NCBI GenBank assembly: GCA_030431515.1
Contig: JAUIIX010000019.1
Span: 1 to 47,500, forward strand
DNA: 47,500 bases
Reading direction: 5' to 3'
Source: a bacterium
Lineage (GTDB): Bacteria; Bacteroidota; Ignavibacteria; Kapaibacteriales; UBA2268
In this document: one piece after another, positions 35,106 to 43,185 of the stretch
How positions within the stretch are numbered: the first letter of the stretch is position 1
Layout of the letters: every line of letters begins with the position of its first letter
Position numbers and translations under genes: made by a program
The notes under the pieces: generated by a model
Told to the model about the DNA's origin: nothing
Seen by the model: only the letters and a program-made list of their open reading frames with translations
Databases searched by the model: none

Positions 35106-35854
35106 TAAGCTGCTGCAGTTTCTTTCAGTACCCATTCACCTAATTCTAACAAGTCTTGCTCTTCTGTCTCTAATACTAATGGAACATTTAAAGTTGCTGC
35201 AATATTATTACCACCTCTTTTTACTAGGATACCATTTCCTTCAAAGGCTGTTGGACTAGCTCCTGAAGTTAAATCACCAGCAAATGTTGTATGTTTCTGT
35301 AAAGTGAAAGTCATAGTAATTGGAACAGGAGAATTGCCTAAAGACAAGTCTATATCAGAAGACAATTTTACAAAAGCATAAGCGTAACCATCTGATTTTC
35401 TTGTTGCTCCTGTACCTGTTCTTGAATGTGTATATCCTGTAGGAATTACAATTAAGAACTTGCTGTCTTTGTTTGCTTTTAAATCACCTAAGAATTTAGT
35501 CATTGAACTAAACCCAATTGCAGCTTCGTTAATTACTAATTCTGCAGTACCTTTTCCAGAAGCATCCGCTCCTCCAGTTGATGAAGCGATTTCAGATTCA
35601 TCAGTACCATCAATCACAAGAGCTTCTTTTGGAAATTGAATTTCACCAGCATCTCCTCTAGAGATAGATATTTTCTCACCAGATGCAGTTGCTGCATCTC
35701 CAGCAACTGCCATTAATATTTTAGCAGATTGCACGTTATCAAATTTATAGATAGGTATTAAGCCCTCTACATTCCCACTATCTTCTGTTACTAAGAACAT
35801 CCACGCAAAAGATGTCCCGCTTAACAGCATAAGATTTTTCATAGTTCCTGACAT
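35105..35854 (-). CDS. major tail tube-like protein
   Basis: A 249-residue beta-rich protein full of Gly, Ala, Ser and Thr. Strands such as AELVINEAAIGFSSM, FLIVIPTGYTHSR and VPITMTFTLQK and the long loop of small residues suggest a phage structural protein, probably the tail tube monomer. The N-terminus (MKNLMLLSGTSFAWMFLV) looks superficially hydrophobic but is not a signal peptide in context. It is coupled to the glycosyltransferase-like gene by TAATG. A decoration or tail-fibre role cannot be excluded. Confidence 0.5.
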   Translation of the reverse strand: MSGTMKNLMLLSGTSFAWMFLVTEDSGNVEGLIPIYKFDNVQSAKILMAVAGDAATASGEKISISRGDAGEIQFPKEALVIDGTDESEIASSTGGADASGKGTAELVINEAAIGFSSMTKFLGDLKANKDSKFLIVIPTGYTHSRTGTGATRKSDGYAYAFVKLSSDIDLSLGNSPVPITMTFTLQKHTTFAGDLTSGASPTAFEGNGILVKRGGNNIAATLNVPLVLETEEQDLLELGEWVLKETAAA

Positions 35855-35879
35855 AATTATGTCTCCTTTTATTTAAAAA

Positions 35880-36335
35880 TTAAATTGTTACTTCTACTAT
35901 TTTTAATAACGTTTTCCATTTAATAGTTCTTACCAAACTATCTGTTACTTTTACTCTTAATCTATGACCAATTGGGTCAACTTCAAATAGACATTCTGCA
36001 TTTGTCATAAATCCTTCGTATGCCTGAACTATATCATCTTGATTTATCATAGAACTATAGCTATATCTTTTTAATGCTCCAAAATGAGTATATGCTAATA
36101 TTAATCCATCTGTAATTGAAATACCAATACTTTGTGCTTCATAATAATAAGCAGTATTTGCTTTTAAATTAAATTCCCCACCTTGTTTCAAAGTTAAATA
36201 AGCATCTACTCCTAATTCACAAGTGCCTTCTAATTCGTATATTTTTGTTGCACCTTTAAAATTAATATCATCAAACTCGACATCACCAAGCTCTTCTTTT
36301 CCTGTAGATTTATTTCTTTTTCTGAACCAACTCAT
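35880..36335 (-). CDS. phage tail-region protein, unknown
   Basis: Taken from the ATG at 36335 (AGGGG just upstream), giving 151 residues; the longer frame from 36413 would overlap the upstream gene by more than 100 bases. The protein starts with a basic MSWFRKRNKS stretch and is then beta-rich (YLTLKQGGEFNLKANTAYYYEAQSIGI). I do not recognise a family. It lies between the papain-like protein and the tube-like protein. Confidence 0.55.
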   Translation of the reverse strand: MSWFRKRNKSTGKEELGDVEFDDINFKGATKIYELEGTCELGVDAYLTLKQGGEFNLKANTAYYYEAQSIGISITDGLILAYTHFGALKRYSYSSMINQDDIVQAYEGFMTNAECLFEVDPIGHRLRVKVTDSLVRTIKWKTLLKIVEVTI

Positions 36336-36723
36336 AAAGCCCCTGTGGTGTTGTGAATTCCATAATATCAAAAAGCAAATCTGCAATAAGGTCAGAACAT
36401 ATAATTTTCCCATAACTTCTAATTCCTATTTTATGCAGATAAATTGCAATCCAATCATAACCATATTTATAACTTTCAATTCTTTTTGCTTTTCTTATGA
36501 TATAATTCTCTTTCCAAATTGGTAAATTTAATTCAACAAATTCCCAACGTTCTTCTTTATAATCAATTTCTTTAAATCTCACTCCACCTTCTCTTGGACT
36601 TGATGAAAAAGACATTCCATCATCAAACACCAACTCCACATGTGAAAATTGAGAATTAGTTGCTTTTGCAATTAACCAATCTTCATAATTTCCGTGTTCA
36701 TATTTATAAAAAGCTATTTTCAT
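36310..36723 (-). CDS. permuted papain-like amidase/peptidase
   Basis: A 137-residue protein resembling YiiX/NlpC-P60-type enzymes in which the catalytic His comes before the Cys. His28 lies in SQFSHVELVF, and Cys109 in the hydrophobic KIICSDLIADLL segment, which matches the usual W(F)CSELVA motif. DYKEERWEFVELN and YDWIAI separate them as in the family. Such proteins cleave amide or thioester bonds; in phages they sometimes process cell wall or modify virion parts. The next gene starts inside its end (26 bases). Confidence 0.65.
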   Translation of the reverse strand: MKIAFYKYEHGNYEDWLIAKATNSQFSHVELVFDDGMSFSSSPREGGVRFKEIDYKEERWEFVELNLPIWKENYIIRKAKRIESYKYGYDWIAIYLHKIGIRSYGKIICSDLIADLLFDIMEFTTPQGLYELVQKKK

Positions 36724-37298
36724 TGTTGACTTGGAAATGTTATATTAATATCATTCAATTCAGTTTCGTTTTCTGCTTCTTCTATTTGATTTCTTAAATT
36801 AGCATATAATCCTTTCAAAGTAAATAATCTCATTGAGTATGATACAAAAAAATCATTCCATTCACTCCAATCAATTTGTCTTTGGACATTCGTTCTATCT
36901 GTTGAAAGTCCATAAGCCATTTTTCTTACATAATCTGGATTTAATAAAATTTGCACTGTCTCATTATTTATCATTGTTTGCTGTTTCGCAATCTTATCTT
37001 CTTTATCATCGGATAAATCAAAAGTCCAATCATTATATGTAAATCCTGCTTCAATTTGAGCTTTGAATTTTTTATCTAATTCAGATTTTGCAACTTCTTT
37101 AAACTCAACTAATTCTAATTCTTGTTTAAAAGCAATGGGTTTAATAATCCATTTAAAACCATCCCATAACAAACATTCTGTTTCTGAATTATAATTAATT
37201 GGTTCTGTAATTATCCCTACAATTTTAGACTTTTCATTTTGCACAATTAATTCGCCTGTAAAAATTCTATTTTTATCTATTAAATATACATTAATCAT
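36720..37298 (-). CDS. tail-fibre-associated protein (DUF4376-like)
   Basis: The ATG at 37298 (MINVYLIDKN, with GGAG ten bases upstream) is preferred to the one at 37334. The 192-residue protein has a beta-rich N-terminus (GELIVQNEKSKIVGIITEP) and a helical C-terminal part (FKAQIEAGFTYNDWTFDLSDDKEDKIAKQQ) that resembles DUF4376-type fibre-assembly proteins. It directly follows the collar/propeller fibre gene with a gap of four bases, a common place for a fibre chaperone. This is an inference. Confidence 0.55.
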   Translation of the reverse strand: MINVYLIDKNRIFTGELIVQNEKSKIVGIITEPINYNSETECLLWDGFKWIIKPIAFKQELELVEFKEVAKSELDKKFKAQIEAGFTYNDWTFDLSDDKEDKIAKQQTMINNETVQILLNPDYVRKMAYGLSTDRTNVQRQIDWSEWNDFFVSYSMRLFTLKGLYANLRNQIEEAENETELNDINITFPSQQ

Positions 37299-37302
37299 AC
37301 TT

Positions 37303-38511
37303 TTAATTCTCCGCTTTAATAAAACTATTAACATCTAAATTTGGAACTTGAAAAGATGTATTTCCATCATAATCAACTCCGTATTTATATTTTAAAATAC
37401 TTCCATTAAAAGTAAATCCGTATATAAAACTATCATCAAATACTAAATCATAACAAGTTAGAGCTGGTGTATTTGGCACTTGCACCCAAATTATTCCGTC
37501 AGAACTCGAATAAATTAAATTGCTAGCACCTGTTGCATAAAAAGTGCTGTTGTTTGAATTAAAACGGATATTGTAAACATAACCAAATGGAGAACTTCTT
37601 TTAGTCCAAGTTGTTCCGTCGGTGCTTGTTAATATACTCCCTGCATCACAACCACAGACAAAAACATTATTGCCAAAAGCTAAGGTTGTGATTCTTTCTG
37701 GATTGGTACCACCTGTAGCTATCGAACGAGAAGTCCAAGCTATTGTATCAGTGCTTGTGTATATTCTTGATGAAAATCCTGAATTCCCACCACCTGCTAT
37801 CCAAATACCATTCCCAAAACACAAAGCACCCAAATATAAGTCTGTTCCAAGCGTATAAGCTGTCCACGATGTTCCATTGTTTGAGCTTTTAAGTAAATAA
37901 TCAAAACTAACCATAATTTGATAACCATTAAGATATTCTACTCTAGCAGTTTCTTTATATAAATTTGGTGGAGTAGGAAGCGATGATGGAATAGTCCAAG
38001 TAATTCCATCAGTAGATATTATTAATTCTCTATTTCGAGATACTCCAAAAAAATATCCACCACCATAGGAAATTTTGAAAATTGTAGCTGTTACTCCTGT
38101 AACTGTACAATCCGTCCAAGTTATCAAGTCGTCAGAATATTTTAAAAAGTATGGGCCGTTACCTACTCCCCCAGACATTACAAACCTACTTCCATTGAAT
38201 GCAATTGATTGAGCCGTGTTAGACCCTAATGATAATGCACTAAATAAATAAAAAGGTATAAATGGATTACCTAAATATCCAACTTCATTAAACAAATCAG
38301 GATAAGCACTTTGTAAATAAACTGAACCATCACAAGCTAAATATCCGCTTGGTGCTGACCTGTGAGTTTTTAGTATATCTCCAACTTCTAATCCAAAAGA
38401 AGAAGGTTTATTTGCAACCTCATCCCAATCACTTGGAAAAATGTCTGGTTTATCAGTTAAATCATTATATGATATTGGTTTTTGTTTGTTGTCTAAATCT
38501 TGAACGCCCAT
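37303..38511 (-). CDS. tail fibre with collar domain split by a beta-propeller
   Basis: A 402-residue receptor-binding type protein. Residues 44-82 are the first half of a tail-collar domain (GDILKT, APSGYLACDGSVYL, YPDLFNEVG), and the second half is at the very end (DYDGNTSFQVPNLDVNSFIKAEN). Between them, about residues 84-374, are Asp-box-like blades: STDGITWT, SSNNGTSWT, STDTIAWTS, STDGTTWTK, SSDGIIWVQ. The propeller is thus an insert in the collar fold. The N-terminus (MGVQDLDNKQKPISYNDLTDKPD) has the PSY-NDLTDKPD linker frequently seen at the base of phage fibres. The fibre probably binds a cell surface sugar or protein. Confidence 0.7.
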   Translation of the reverse strand: MGVQDLDNKQKPISYNDLTDKPDIFPSDWDEVANKPSSFGLEVGDILKTHRSAPSGYLACDGSVYLQSAYPDLFNEVGYLGNPFIPFYLFSALSLGSNTAQSIAFNGSRFVMSGGVGNGPYFLKYSDDLITWTDCTVTGVTATIFKISYGGGYFFGVSRNRELIISTDGITWTIPSSLPTPPNLYKETARVEYLNGYQIMVSFDYLLKSSNNGTSWTAYTLGTDLYLGALCFGNGIWIAGGGNSGFSSRIYTSTDTIAWTSRSIATGGTNPERITTLAFGNNVFVCGCDAGSILTSTDGTTWTKRSSPFGYVYNIRFNSNNSTFYATGASNLIYSSSDGIIWVQVPNTPALTCYDLVFDDSFIYGFTFNGSILKYKYGVDYDGNTSFQVPNLDVNSFIKAEN

Positions 38512-38512
38512 A

Positions 38513-38857
38513 TTAATATTTCCCTGCTAATATAAGACTTAATATTGCATTTCCACCAGTTACATTGTTCTTGTTATATTTAAACCTAACTGCTAAACAA
38601 TCAACAGATGTTTTGATAGCATTTCTACCATTTGGACTATTAATTTCAAATGTATGTAGGACATCATATCCTTCTTCTAAATCATCACCAAACAATTGAT
38701 GTACTTCAATAGTACCATCTGTAGTTCCAGTTACATTTTTATGCCTTGAATTTATTGTTAATTCATCAATCAGCGATTTATATGTATCTAAGTAAATCCA
38801 ATCTGAAGTATAATCTTCTGATAAATCAATTGTAATTTCATCTTTGTAAAAACTCAT
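38513..38857 (-). CDS. small beta-rich virion-type protein
   Basis: A 114-residue protein with about eight strands (EITIDLSEDYTSDWIYL, GTIEVHQLFGD, CLAVRFKYNKNN, AILSLILAGKY). No family is recognised. It lies between the spanin-like gene and the collar/propeller fibre, with gaps of a few bases, and probably makes part of the fibre or its attachment. Confidence 0.55.
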   Translation of the reverse strand: MSFYKDEITIDLSEDYTSDWIYLDTYKSLIDELTINSRHKNVTGTTDGTIEVHQLFGDDLEEGYDVLHTFEINSPNGRNAIKTSVDCLAVRFKYNKNNVTGGNAILSLILAGKY

Positions 38858-38861
38858 CTTA

Positions 38862-39404
38862 TTACCTCGTTGCTTGAGTGCCTAAATAGACACCACCAAT
38901 TAAACTAATTGCGTTTGTCGTGTATAAAAACCACTCTTTTTGAGTCCAGTTCAATTCTTTAGTATTACTAATAAATATTCTTTCAGTAATTGTTGAATCA
39001 ATTGTAAAAATGTCATAATCAAATAGATTACTTGGATAATGGAAAGTTGTTATTATCTTTCCAAACTTACCTTCTAAAGTATCGATTGCTTCAAACTCTT
39101 TACTACAAAATAGATTAGTTCCTTTTATTCCAAATGGACTTTTAATATTTATTCCTTTTTCAATCTCTGGAAAAGAATATTTAACTATCTTCAAAGTATC
39201 AATCTTTGTTTTCTCGACATACTTTATTACAGGAACTCTCTTTTCAAAATAGATAGTATCTCTTACTAATTTTAATTCAGTAGTCTTTACAACTCTTTCA
39301 ATTACTTCTGCAGGTTTTGATTCTTCACTACAACTTTTAAACAATAAAAATGTTAATAAGATTACAAGAACCCAAGCACCAATATTTAATACTTTACTTT
39401 GCAT
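38862..39404 (-). CDS. membrane protein, Rz/i-spanin-like candidate
   Basis: From the ATG at 39404 the protein has ~180 residues; it overlaps the end of the lysozyme gene by 11 bases. A membrane segment (IGAWVLVILLTFLLFKSCS) is followed by a beta/charged periplasmic domain containing the EVIERVVKTTELKLVRDT region, and another hydrophobic stretch near the end (ISLIGGVYLG). Its place right after the lysozyme fits a spanin or a lysis accessory of the DUF6808-like kind in Bacteroidota phages. The assignment is by position and topology. Confidence 0.5.
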   Translation of the reverse strand: MQSKVLNIGAWVLVILLTFLLFKSCSEESKPAEVIERVVKTTELKLVRDTIYFEKRVPVIKYVEKTKIDTLKIVKYSFPEIEKGINIKSPFGIKGTNLFCSKEFEAIDTLEGKFGKIITTFHYPSNLFDYDIFTIDSTITERIFISNTKELNWTQKEWFLYTTNAISLIGGVYLGTQATR

Positions 39405-40275
39405 AACATACTTTGTATTTAGGATTATACTTTTGCTTTGTTTTAATATCACCTGCATACAATTTACCTTCATCTCTTCTTCTATTTACAAGCCCTCTAT
39501 AAACTTTTCCACCAGCTTTAATGTATTTATTTATCCAATAGGTAACTTGTTCTATTCTATCTGCAACTACAGCTTTATAGAAATTACCATATATAGAACC
39601 AATATTATATGTGAATGAAACTAATGCATCAAACTGATCCTGTGGAATATGTCTTTTAATCCTTGTAAGAACGTATCTTTCAAATCTTACTAAATCTTTT
39701 TTTAGAAAATATTCAGCTTTTGATTGAGATATTATTTGACCTTGTATCACTTCTTTGGTTGTACCATAACCAATAGTCCATACTCCAACTACATCTTGAT
39801 ATGCCTCACTTCTAAAACCTTCATAATGCTTTATCAAATTAATTCCAACTTGAGATGTAGTTTGTGCATTTGCTTTAGATGAACCTAAATATATTAAAGC
39901 AGATGCTATTAAAATTGATTGAAAGAATTTTGAAAGTACATAATCTCTATTGTCGCTTTCATTCATATCCCAATTAGACTGAACATAATATGCAAACGCA
40001 GTTAAGAACATAGAAACAAGGACTATAATAATTATATGATTTATAGTAATAGCTATTTTAGTTGTCTCATTTGTAGCTTCTATTTCAGAAAGTTTTAAAT
40101 AAATTTCCTTGTTTTTAAATTCTTGTTCTGGAGTTAAATCTCCTCTTTCAATACTTTCTATCAATTGAGATTGATATAATACATCATCGTATTTATCAAA
40201 TGAAACAAGAAATGTAACAAGTGCTGCAATCAACACCATTGATGCTATTAACCAATATCTTTTTGATTTACTCAT
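39394..40275 (-). CDS. membrane-embedded GH24 lysozyme
   Basis: A 293-residue fusion. Residues 1-133 carry three hydrophobic segments at about 8-26, 74-97 and 117-131, and then comes a GH24 (T4-type) lysozyme domain from ~145. The catalytic triad is Glu152, Asp161 and Thr167 with the T4 spacing (E-x8-D-x5-T): HYEGF, YQDVVG, VWTIGYG. The last membrane segment ends with SSKANAQ, which looks like a signal-peptidase I site (ANA|Q), so the enzyme may be cut loose after reaching the periplasm. The gene sits between a holin-like and a spanin-like gene. It cleaves cell wall muramic acid bonds at lysis. Confidence 0.8.
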   Translation of the reverse strand: MSKSKRYWLIASMVLIAALVTFLVSFDKYDDVLYQSQLIESIERGDLTPEQEFKNKEIYLKLSEIEATNETTKIAITINHIIIIVLVSMFLTAFAYYVQSNWDMNESDNRDYVLSKFFQSILIASALIYLGSSKANAQTTSQVGINLIKHYEGFRSEAYQDVVGVWTIGYGTTKEVIQGQIISQSKAEYFLKKDLVRFERYVLTRIKRHIPQDQFDALVSFTYNIGSIYGNFYKAVVADRIEQVTYWINKYIKAGGKVYRGLVNRRRDEGKLYAGDIKTKQKYNPKYKVCYAK

Positions 40276-40607
40276 TATTCTTTCTCCAATTTTAAAAGTC
40301 TATTATGATTATTCTTAATACTACTTCCATATTCAATTATCTTATCATTCATCACATCTACTTTCAATGTTAAACTTTTTATTAATTCATCTTGTGCTTT
40401 ATCTTTCTCAATTTGAGTAATATTCTTTTCTTCTTGTTTAGAAATAAAAGTTGAAATTTTAGAAAGTATAGTTTCAATATGACCTATTTTACCTAACAAA
40501 GATTTTAGAAAAAATACTACGATTGAACCTAACACCGCTAAAACACCAACCAATGCCCACCATTCAAATTGACTTATTATCATCCCTGCTTCTTTCTCTG
40601 CAATCAT
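40275..40607 (-). CDS. holin-like small membrane protein
   Basis: A 110-residue protein with one membrane segment (FEWWALVGVLAVLGSIVVFFLKSLL, residues ~14-38) followed by a coiled coil rich in Lys and Glu. It sits directly before the lysozyme gene and overlaps it by one base, which suggests a holin or holin-associated protein. One-segment topology and coiled coil are also seen in other small phage membrane proteins. Confidence 0.55.
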   Translation of the reverse strand: MIAEKEAGMIISQFEWWALVGVLAVLGSIVVFFLKSLLGKIGHIETILSKISTFISKQEEKNITQIEKDKAQDELIKSLTLKVDVMNDKIIEYGSSIKNNHNRLLKLEKE

Positions 40608-40611
40608 TTTC

Positions 40612-41067
40612 TTATCCTATATACTGATGTATTAATTTCACAAATATCATTTCTCTAAAATGGAAATTTTTATTTTCTTCAAACATTGGTTCATTAATAG
40701 ATTGTAAATAAAACACTCCCTCTTCTTTGTCATCTTCCTCAATAGTGTTTGTAATACTTAATACTGCTTCTTCTATGGCTTCCGTTTGTTCGAGTACATC
40801 ATCTTGAGACTTAATACTTTTGTTTACAAGAATTAATCTGATTTTATATTCTCTTATAACAAAGTTCCCAAATCTTAAAGTATCATTATTGCCTTGACTA
40901 TCTATATATCTTGCATTGCTAAACCCAAGACTTTTAACTAAGATTTCATCTTCATTTGCAGGCTTATATTTTGTTAAGTTAATAGCAGATTTAATTGCCT
41001 TACCTTTAACACCGCTACCTTCAGCATTTAACTTAGTTATTATACTATCTAATATTTGTTTTTCCAT
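40612..41067 (-). CDS. tail terminator/completion-like protein
   Basis: A 151-residue helix-strand protein that begins MEKQILDSIITKLNAE, typical of head-tail connector or tail terminator proteins that follow DUF1320 (Mu gp36) genes. The FGNFVIREYKIRLILVNKS strand region fits such a fold. No sharper motif is visible. It begins two bases after the mini-helix described below. Confidence 0.55.
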   Translation of the reverse strand: MEKQILDSIITKLNAEGSGVKGKAIKSAINLTKYKPANEDEILVKSLGFSNARYIDSQGNNDTLRFGNFVIREYKIRLILVNKSIKSQDDVLEQTEAIEEAVLSITNTIEEDDKEEGVFYLQSINEPMFEENKNFHFREMIFVKLIHQYIG

Positions 41068-41069
41068 AG

Positions 41070-41112
41070 ATCAATGTAGAGGAATCGAACCTCATTAAAA
41101 CCATTCATTGAT
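41070..41112 (-). other. tRNA-like mini-helix in gene gap
   Basis: On the minus strand ATCAATG (41112-41106) pairs with CATTGAT (41076-41070), and between them lies GAGG-TTCGATT-CCTC (41093-41079), a full T arm with a consensus T-loop. Together this looks like the acceptor stem and T arm of a tRNA without D and anticodon arms. It exactly fills the 44-base gap between two head genes. No CCA end is encoded. Confidence 0.45.
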
Positions 41113-41507
41113 TAATATAAATCAAGAAATTCTTGAGTATATTTTTGAGTTCTTTTATTTATAACAGAAGAATATGGTCTATTAGGTTTAGAAATATCTT
41201 TTATTAATTTCTTCCCAACTGCAAATTCATTTAATATTTTCATTGCATTATTATATTGGAATAATATATCTTCAGTTACTGCATCTTTCAATTCGTAAAG
41301 TTTATATTTCACAATACTTTTAGCAACATCTTTGATACTTATAGGCACTTCATTCAATGGTAGTTTATACCTTCCTCTTAATGAAACCTCTACAATATCA
41401 TTTGCATAATCAACAACCTCTGTCATTACTCCCTCAACGTCGCTTGTCAATTCAGACAAGCGATCGTCTGGGATATAATTTGTAATATCTTCTATTTCTA
41501 TAAACAT
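41112..41507 (-). CDS. DUF1320-family head completion protein (Mu gp36-like)
   Basis: A 131-residue helical protein with the DUF1320 layout: EDITNYIPDDRLSELT at the start, a helix of the DYANDIVEVSLRGRYKLPL kind and KDVAKSIVKYKLYELKD. In Mu-like phages this protein lies between the decoration protein and the head completion/tail terminator genes, the same order seen here. It is a neck or head completion protein. Confidence 0.75.
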   Translation of the reverse strand: MFIEIEDITNYIPDDRLSELTSDVEGVMTEVVDYANDIVEVSLRGRYKLPLNEVPISIKDVAKSIVKYKLYELKDAVTEDILFQYNNAMKILNEFAVGKKLIKDISKPNRPYSSVINKRTQKYTQEFLDLY

Positions 41508-41926
41508 TATTTCAAATCAATTAAAATAATATCACCTTCTGAAGCTGTTGCATCTGCAACTCCTAATATCCTTTCAGGTAGAATACTACCTTCTAAGGTT
41601 GGTGTTGCTGCATCTGATGTTACTGTAGTTCCACCTGATGCTGTTGTTAGTGTACTCGCTAATACAGCTTTTCCATTAGCATCTGATACAACAGGAGCTC
41701 CCTCAGTCACTCCACCAGCCCCAATTTCAACAGGCATTATACCTGCTTTATAGATAGTACAAGCTGAATCTTCATTAAAATCTTCTAGTGAAACACCTCT
41801 TGAAAATTCTCCAGCTCCACATAAAACTGCTTTTCCACTTGATATTTTCAAGAATCTATACTTTTCTTGATTTGCTCCTGCAGGTTTTGTAAAAGATTGT
41901 CCTGCTTGATATGTTAAACTATTCAT
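41507..41926 (-). CDS. capsid cement/decoration protein (DUF2190-like)
   Basis: A 139-residue beta protein: YQAGQSFTKPAGANQEKYRFLKI, GEFSRGVSL, AGIMPVEIGAGGVTEGAPV, ILGVADATASEGDIILIDLK. The pattern fits the DUF2190-type cement proteins that bind the outer capsid surface. It overlaps the start of the gp36-like gene by one base and follows the gp35-like gene. Confidence 0.75.
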   Translation of the reverse strand: MNSLTYQAGQSFTKPAGANQEKYRFLKISSGKAVLCGAGEFSRGVSLEDFNEDSACTIYKAGIMPVEIGAGGVTEGAPVVSDANGKAVLASTLTTASGGTTVTSDAATPTLEGSILPERILGVADATASEGDIILIDLK

Positions 41927-42221
41927 TTTCTACCTTCTTTTTGTTTGACTTTTTGCGAGGTGTTTTCTTTACCTCTTGAATATCTTCCTGTTCTTGAATG
42001 TCAAGCACTTCTTCATCATCTTGACTATCTTGATTGTCAAGAGAACTTTCATTCTCTTGATTTTCAATTTCATCTAAATCACTTTCTATAATTGTAATCT
42101 TTATTTCTTCTAAAGATTGAAAAGCATTCTTAGCAGATTCACCATCTAATATTAACTCTTCACCTTTCTTATAAGTCCTACCATTATGTTGTATTGGGTG
42201 TATTACTCTATATCTTTTCAT
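41919..42221 (-). CDS. small head protein, Mu gp35-like
   Basis: A 100-residue protein whose first half (YRVIHPIQHNGRTYKKGEELILDGESAKNAFQSL) matches the short beta-hairpin proteins found next to capsid genes, such as Mu gp35/FluMu-type. The second half is a highly acidic stretch followed by a basic end (PRKKSNKKKVENE). Its position after the capsid gene supports a head role. Confidence 0.6.
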   Translation of the reverse strand: MKRYRVIHPIQHNGRTYKKGEELILDGESAKNAFQSLEEIKITIIESDLDEIENQENESSLDNQDSQDDEEVLDIQEQEDIQEVKKTPRKKSNKKKVENE

Positions 42222-42235
42222 TATTCTAATACCCC

Positions 42236-43183
42236 TTAAAAGTTAGCTGGGTTAATTGGATTCTTAATTAAAAATCCACTTTCAGGACCAACTATTTTAG
42301 GTTGATACATATCTTTAGATCTAAGTACAATTGAACTTGATCTTTCTTCTTCATATCTCTCTGCCAATGGATACTTTGAATGTTTGAATGTATAACCAAA
42401 ACTTGGTTCTTCTTCATCATTTCCTAATGGAGTTGGAGGAGCTACATAAGCAATGATAATATTATTTTGCCATACAGATGACAAAGCAGTATCATCTGGA
42501 GAAGTTTTAGATTTAGCAATCACAATAGAAATATCTAATATGCTTTCTAAATCAGCTACTTTACCAATGAATTTATCATTATCGTTATTCCCCAATAAAT
42601 AGCTTCTTAGGATTGGGTGGAACTTAAACCAATACCAAACTCTTTCATCCATAAGTAAAGTATTAGGATTTACAGCAATATCATTTTTTACTTTCTCAAT
42701 TTTCTTAGCAATGTCTTTTACGAAATCAAAAGAAGCATCATCATAGAAAGTTCCAGATATTGTTGCTTTGTTATTATCTCCATAGCTGTTTAAGTTAGTT
42801 GCTAATGCAGCTTGTTCTTTCTCTAATCCAAGTTGAATAGAGTTTGTTAATCTCTTAATCGCTTTAGCTTCTTTGTTGTAGATTTTAGGATTGCTTTCTG
42901 CAATTTCTCTTAAATCTAAAGCTCTTTCCAAAGAATGTTCTTCTAATTGATATGGAGCGGTTGAAATCTCATCTCCTGTGATTCTTTTAGATTCAGAACC
43001 GATACCTCTTAAAGTATCATAACTTCTAAACATATCTTTCCCAAACTGAATATATTTCCCAGTTTCTTTATCAACTTTAACTGTAGGGAATAATCGTTCA
43101 CCTACATATTCATTGCCTTTGTAACCTCTAACTACAGTTGTTAGTAAGTTATCTTGTATATTTGCGTTTTGTGGATATGGCAT
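42236..43183 (-). CDS. major capsid protein
   Basis: A 315-residue HK97-fold type capsid subunit. Its N-terminal arm (TTVVRGYKGNEYVGERLFPTVKVDKETGKYI), E-loop-like region and FKFHPILRSYLLGNNDND stretch match large capsid protein families next to gpI-type proteases. NPNTLLMDERVWYW is a typical core segment. It lies 2 bases after the protease/scaffold gene and before the small head protein. No cleavage site is obvious at the N-terminus. Confidence 0.8.
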   Translation of the reverse strand: MPYPQNANIQDNLLTTVVRGYKGNEYVGERLFPTVKVDKETGKYIQFGKDMFRSYDTLRGIGSESKRITGDEISTAPYQLEEHSLERALDLREIAESNPKIYNKEAKAIKRLTNSIQLGLEKEQAALATNLNSYGDNNKATISGTFYDDASFDFVKDIAKKIEKVKNDIAVNPNTLLMDERVWYWFKFHPILRSYLLGNNDNDKFIGKVADLESILDISIVIAKSKTSPDDTALSSVWQNNIIIAYVAPPTPLGNDEEEPSFGYTFKHSKYPLAERYEEERSSSIVLRSKDMYQPKIVGPESGFLIKNPINPANF

Positions 43184-43185
43184 TT

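Noticed and set aside
41070-41112. Full tRNA gene on the minus strand
   Set aside because: Only acceptor stem and T arm are present; no D or anticodon arm fits, so it is called a mini-helix, not a tRNA.
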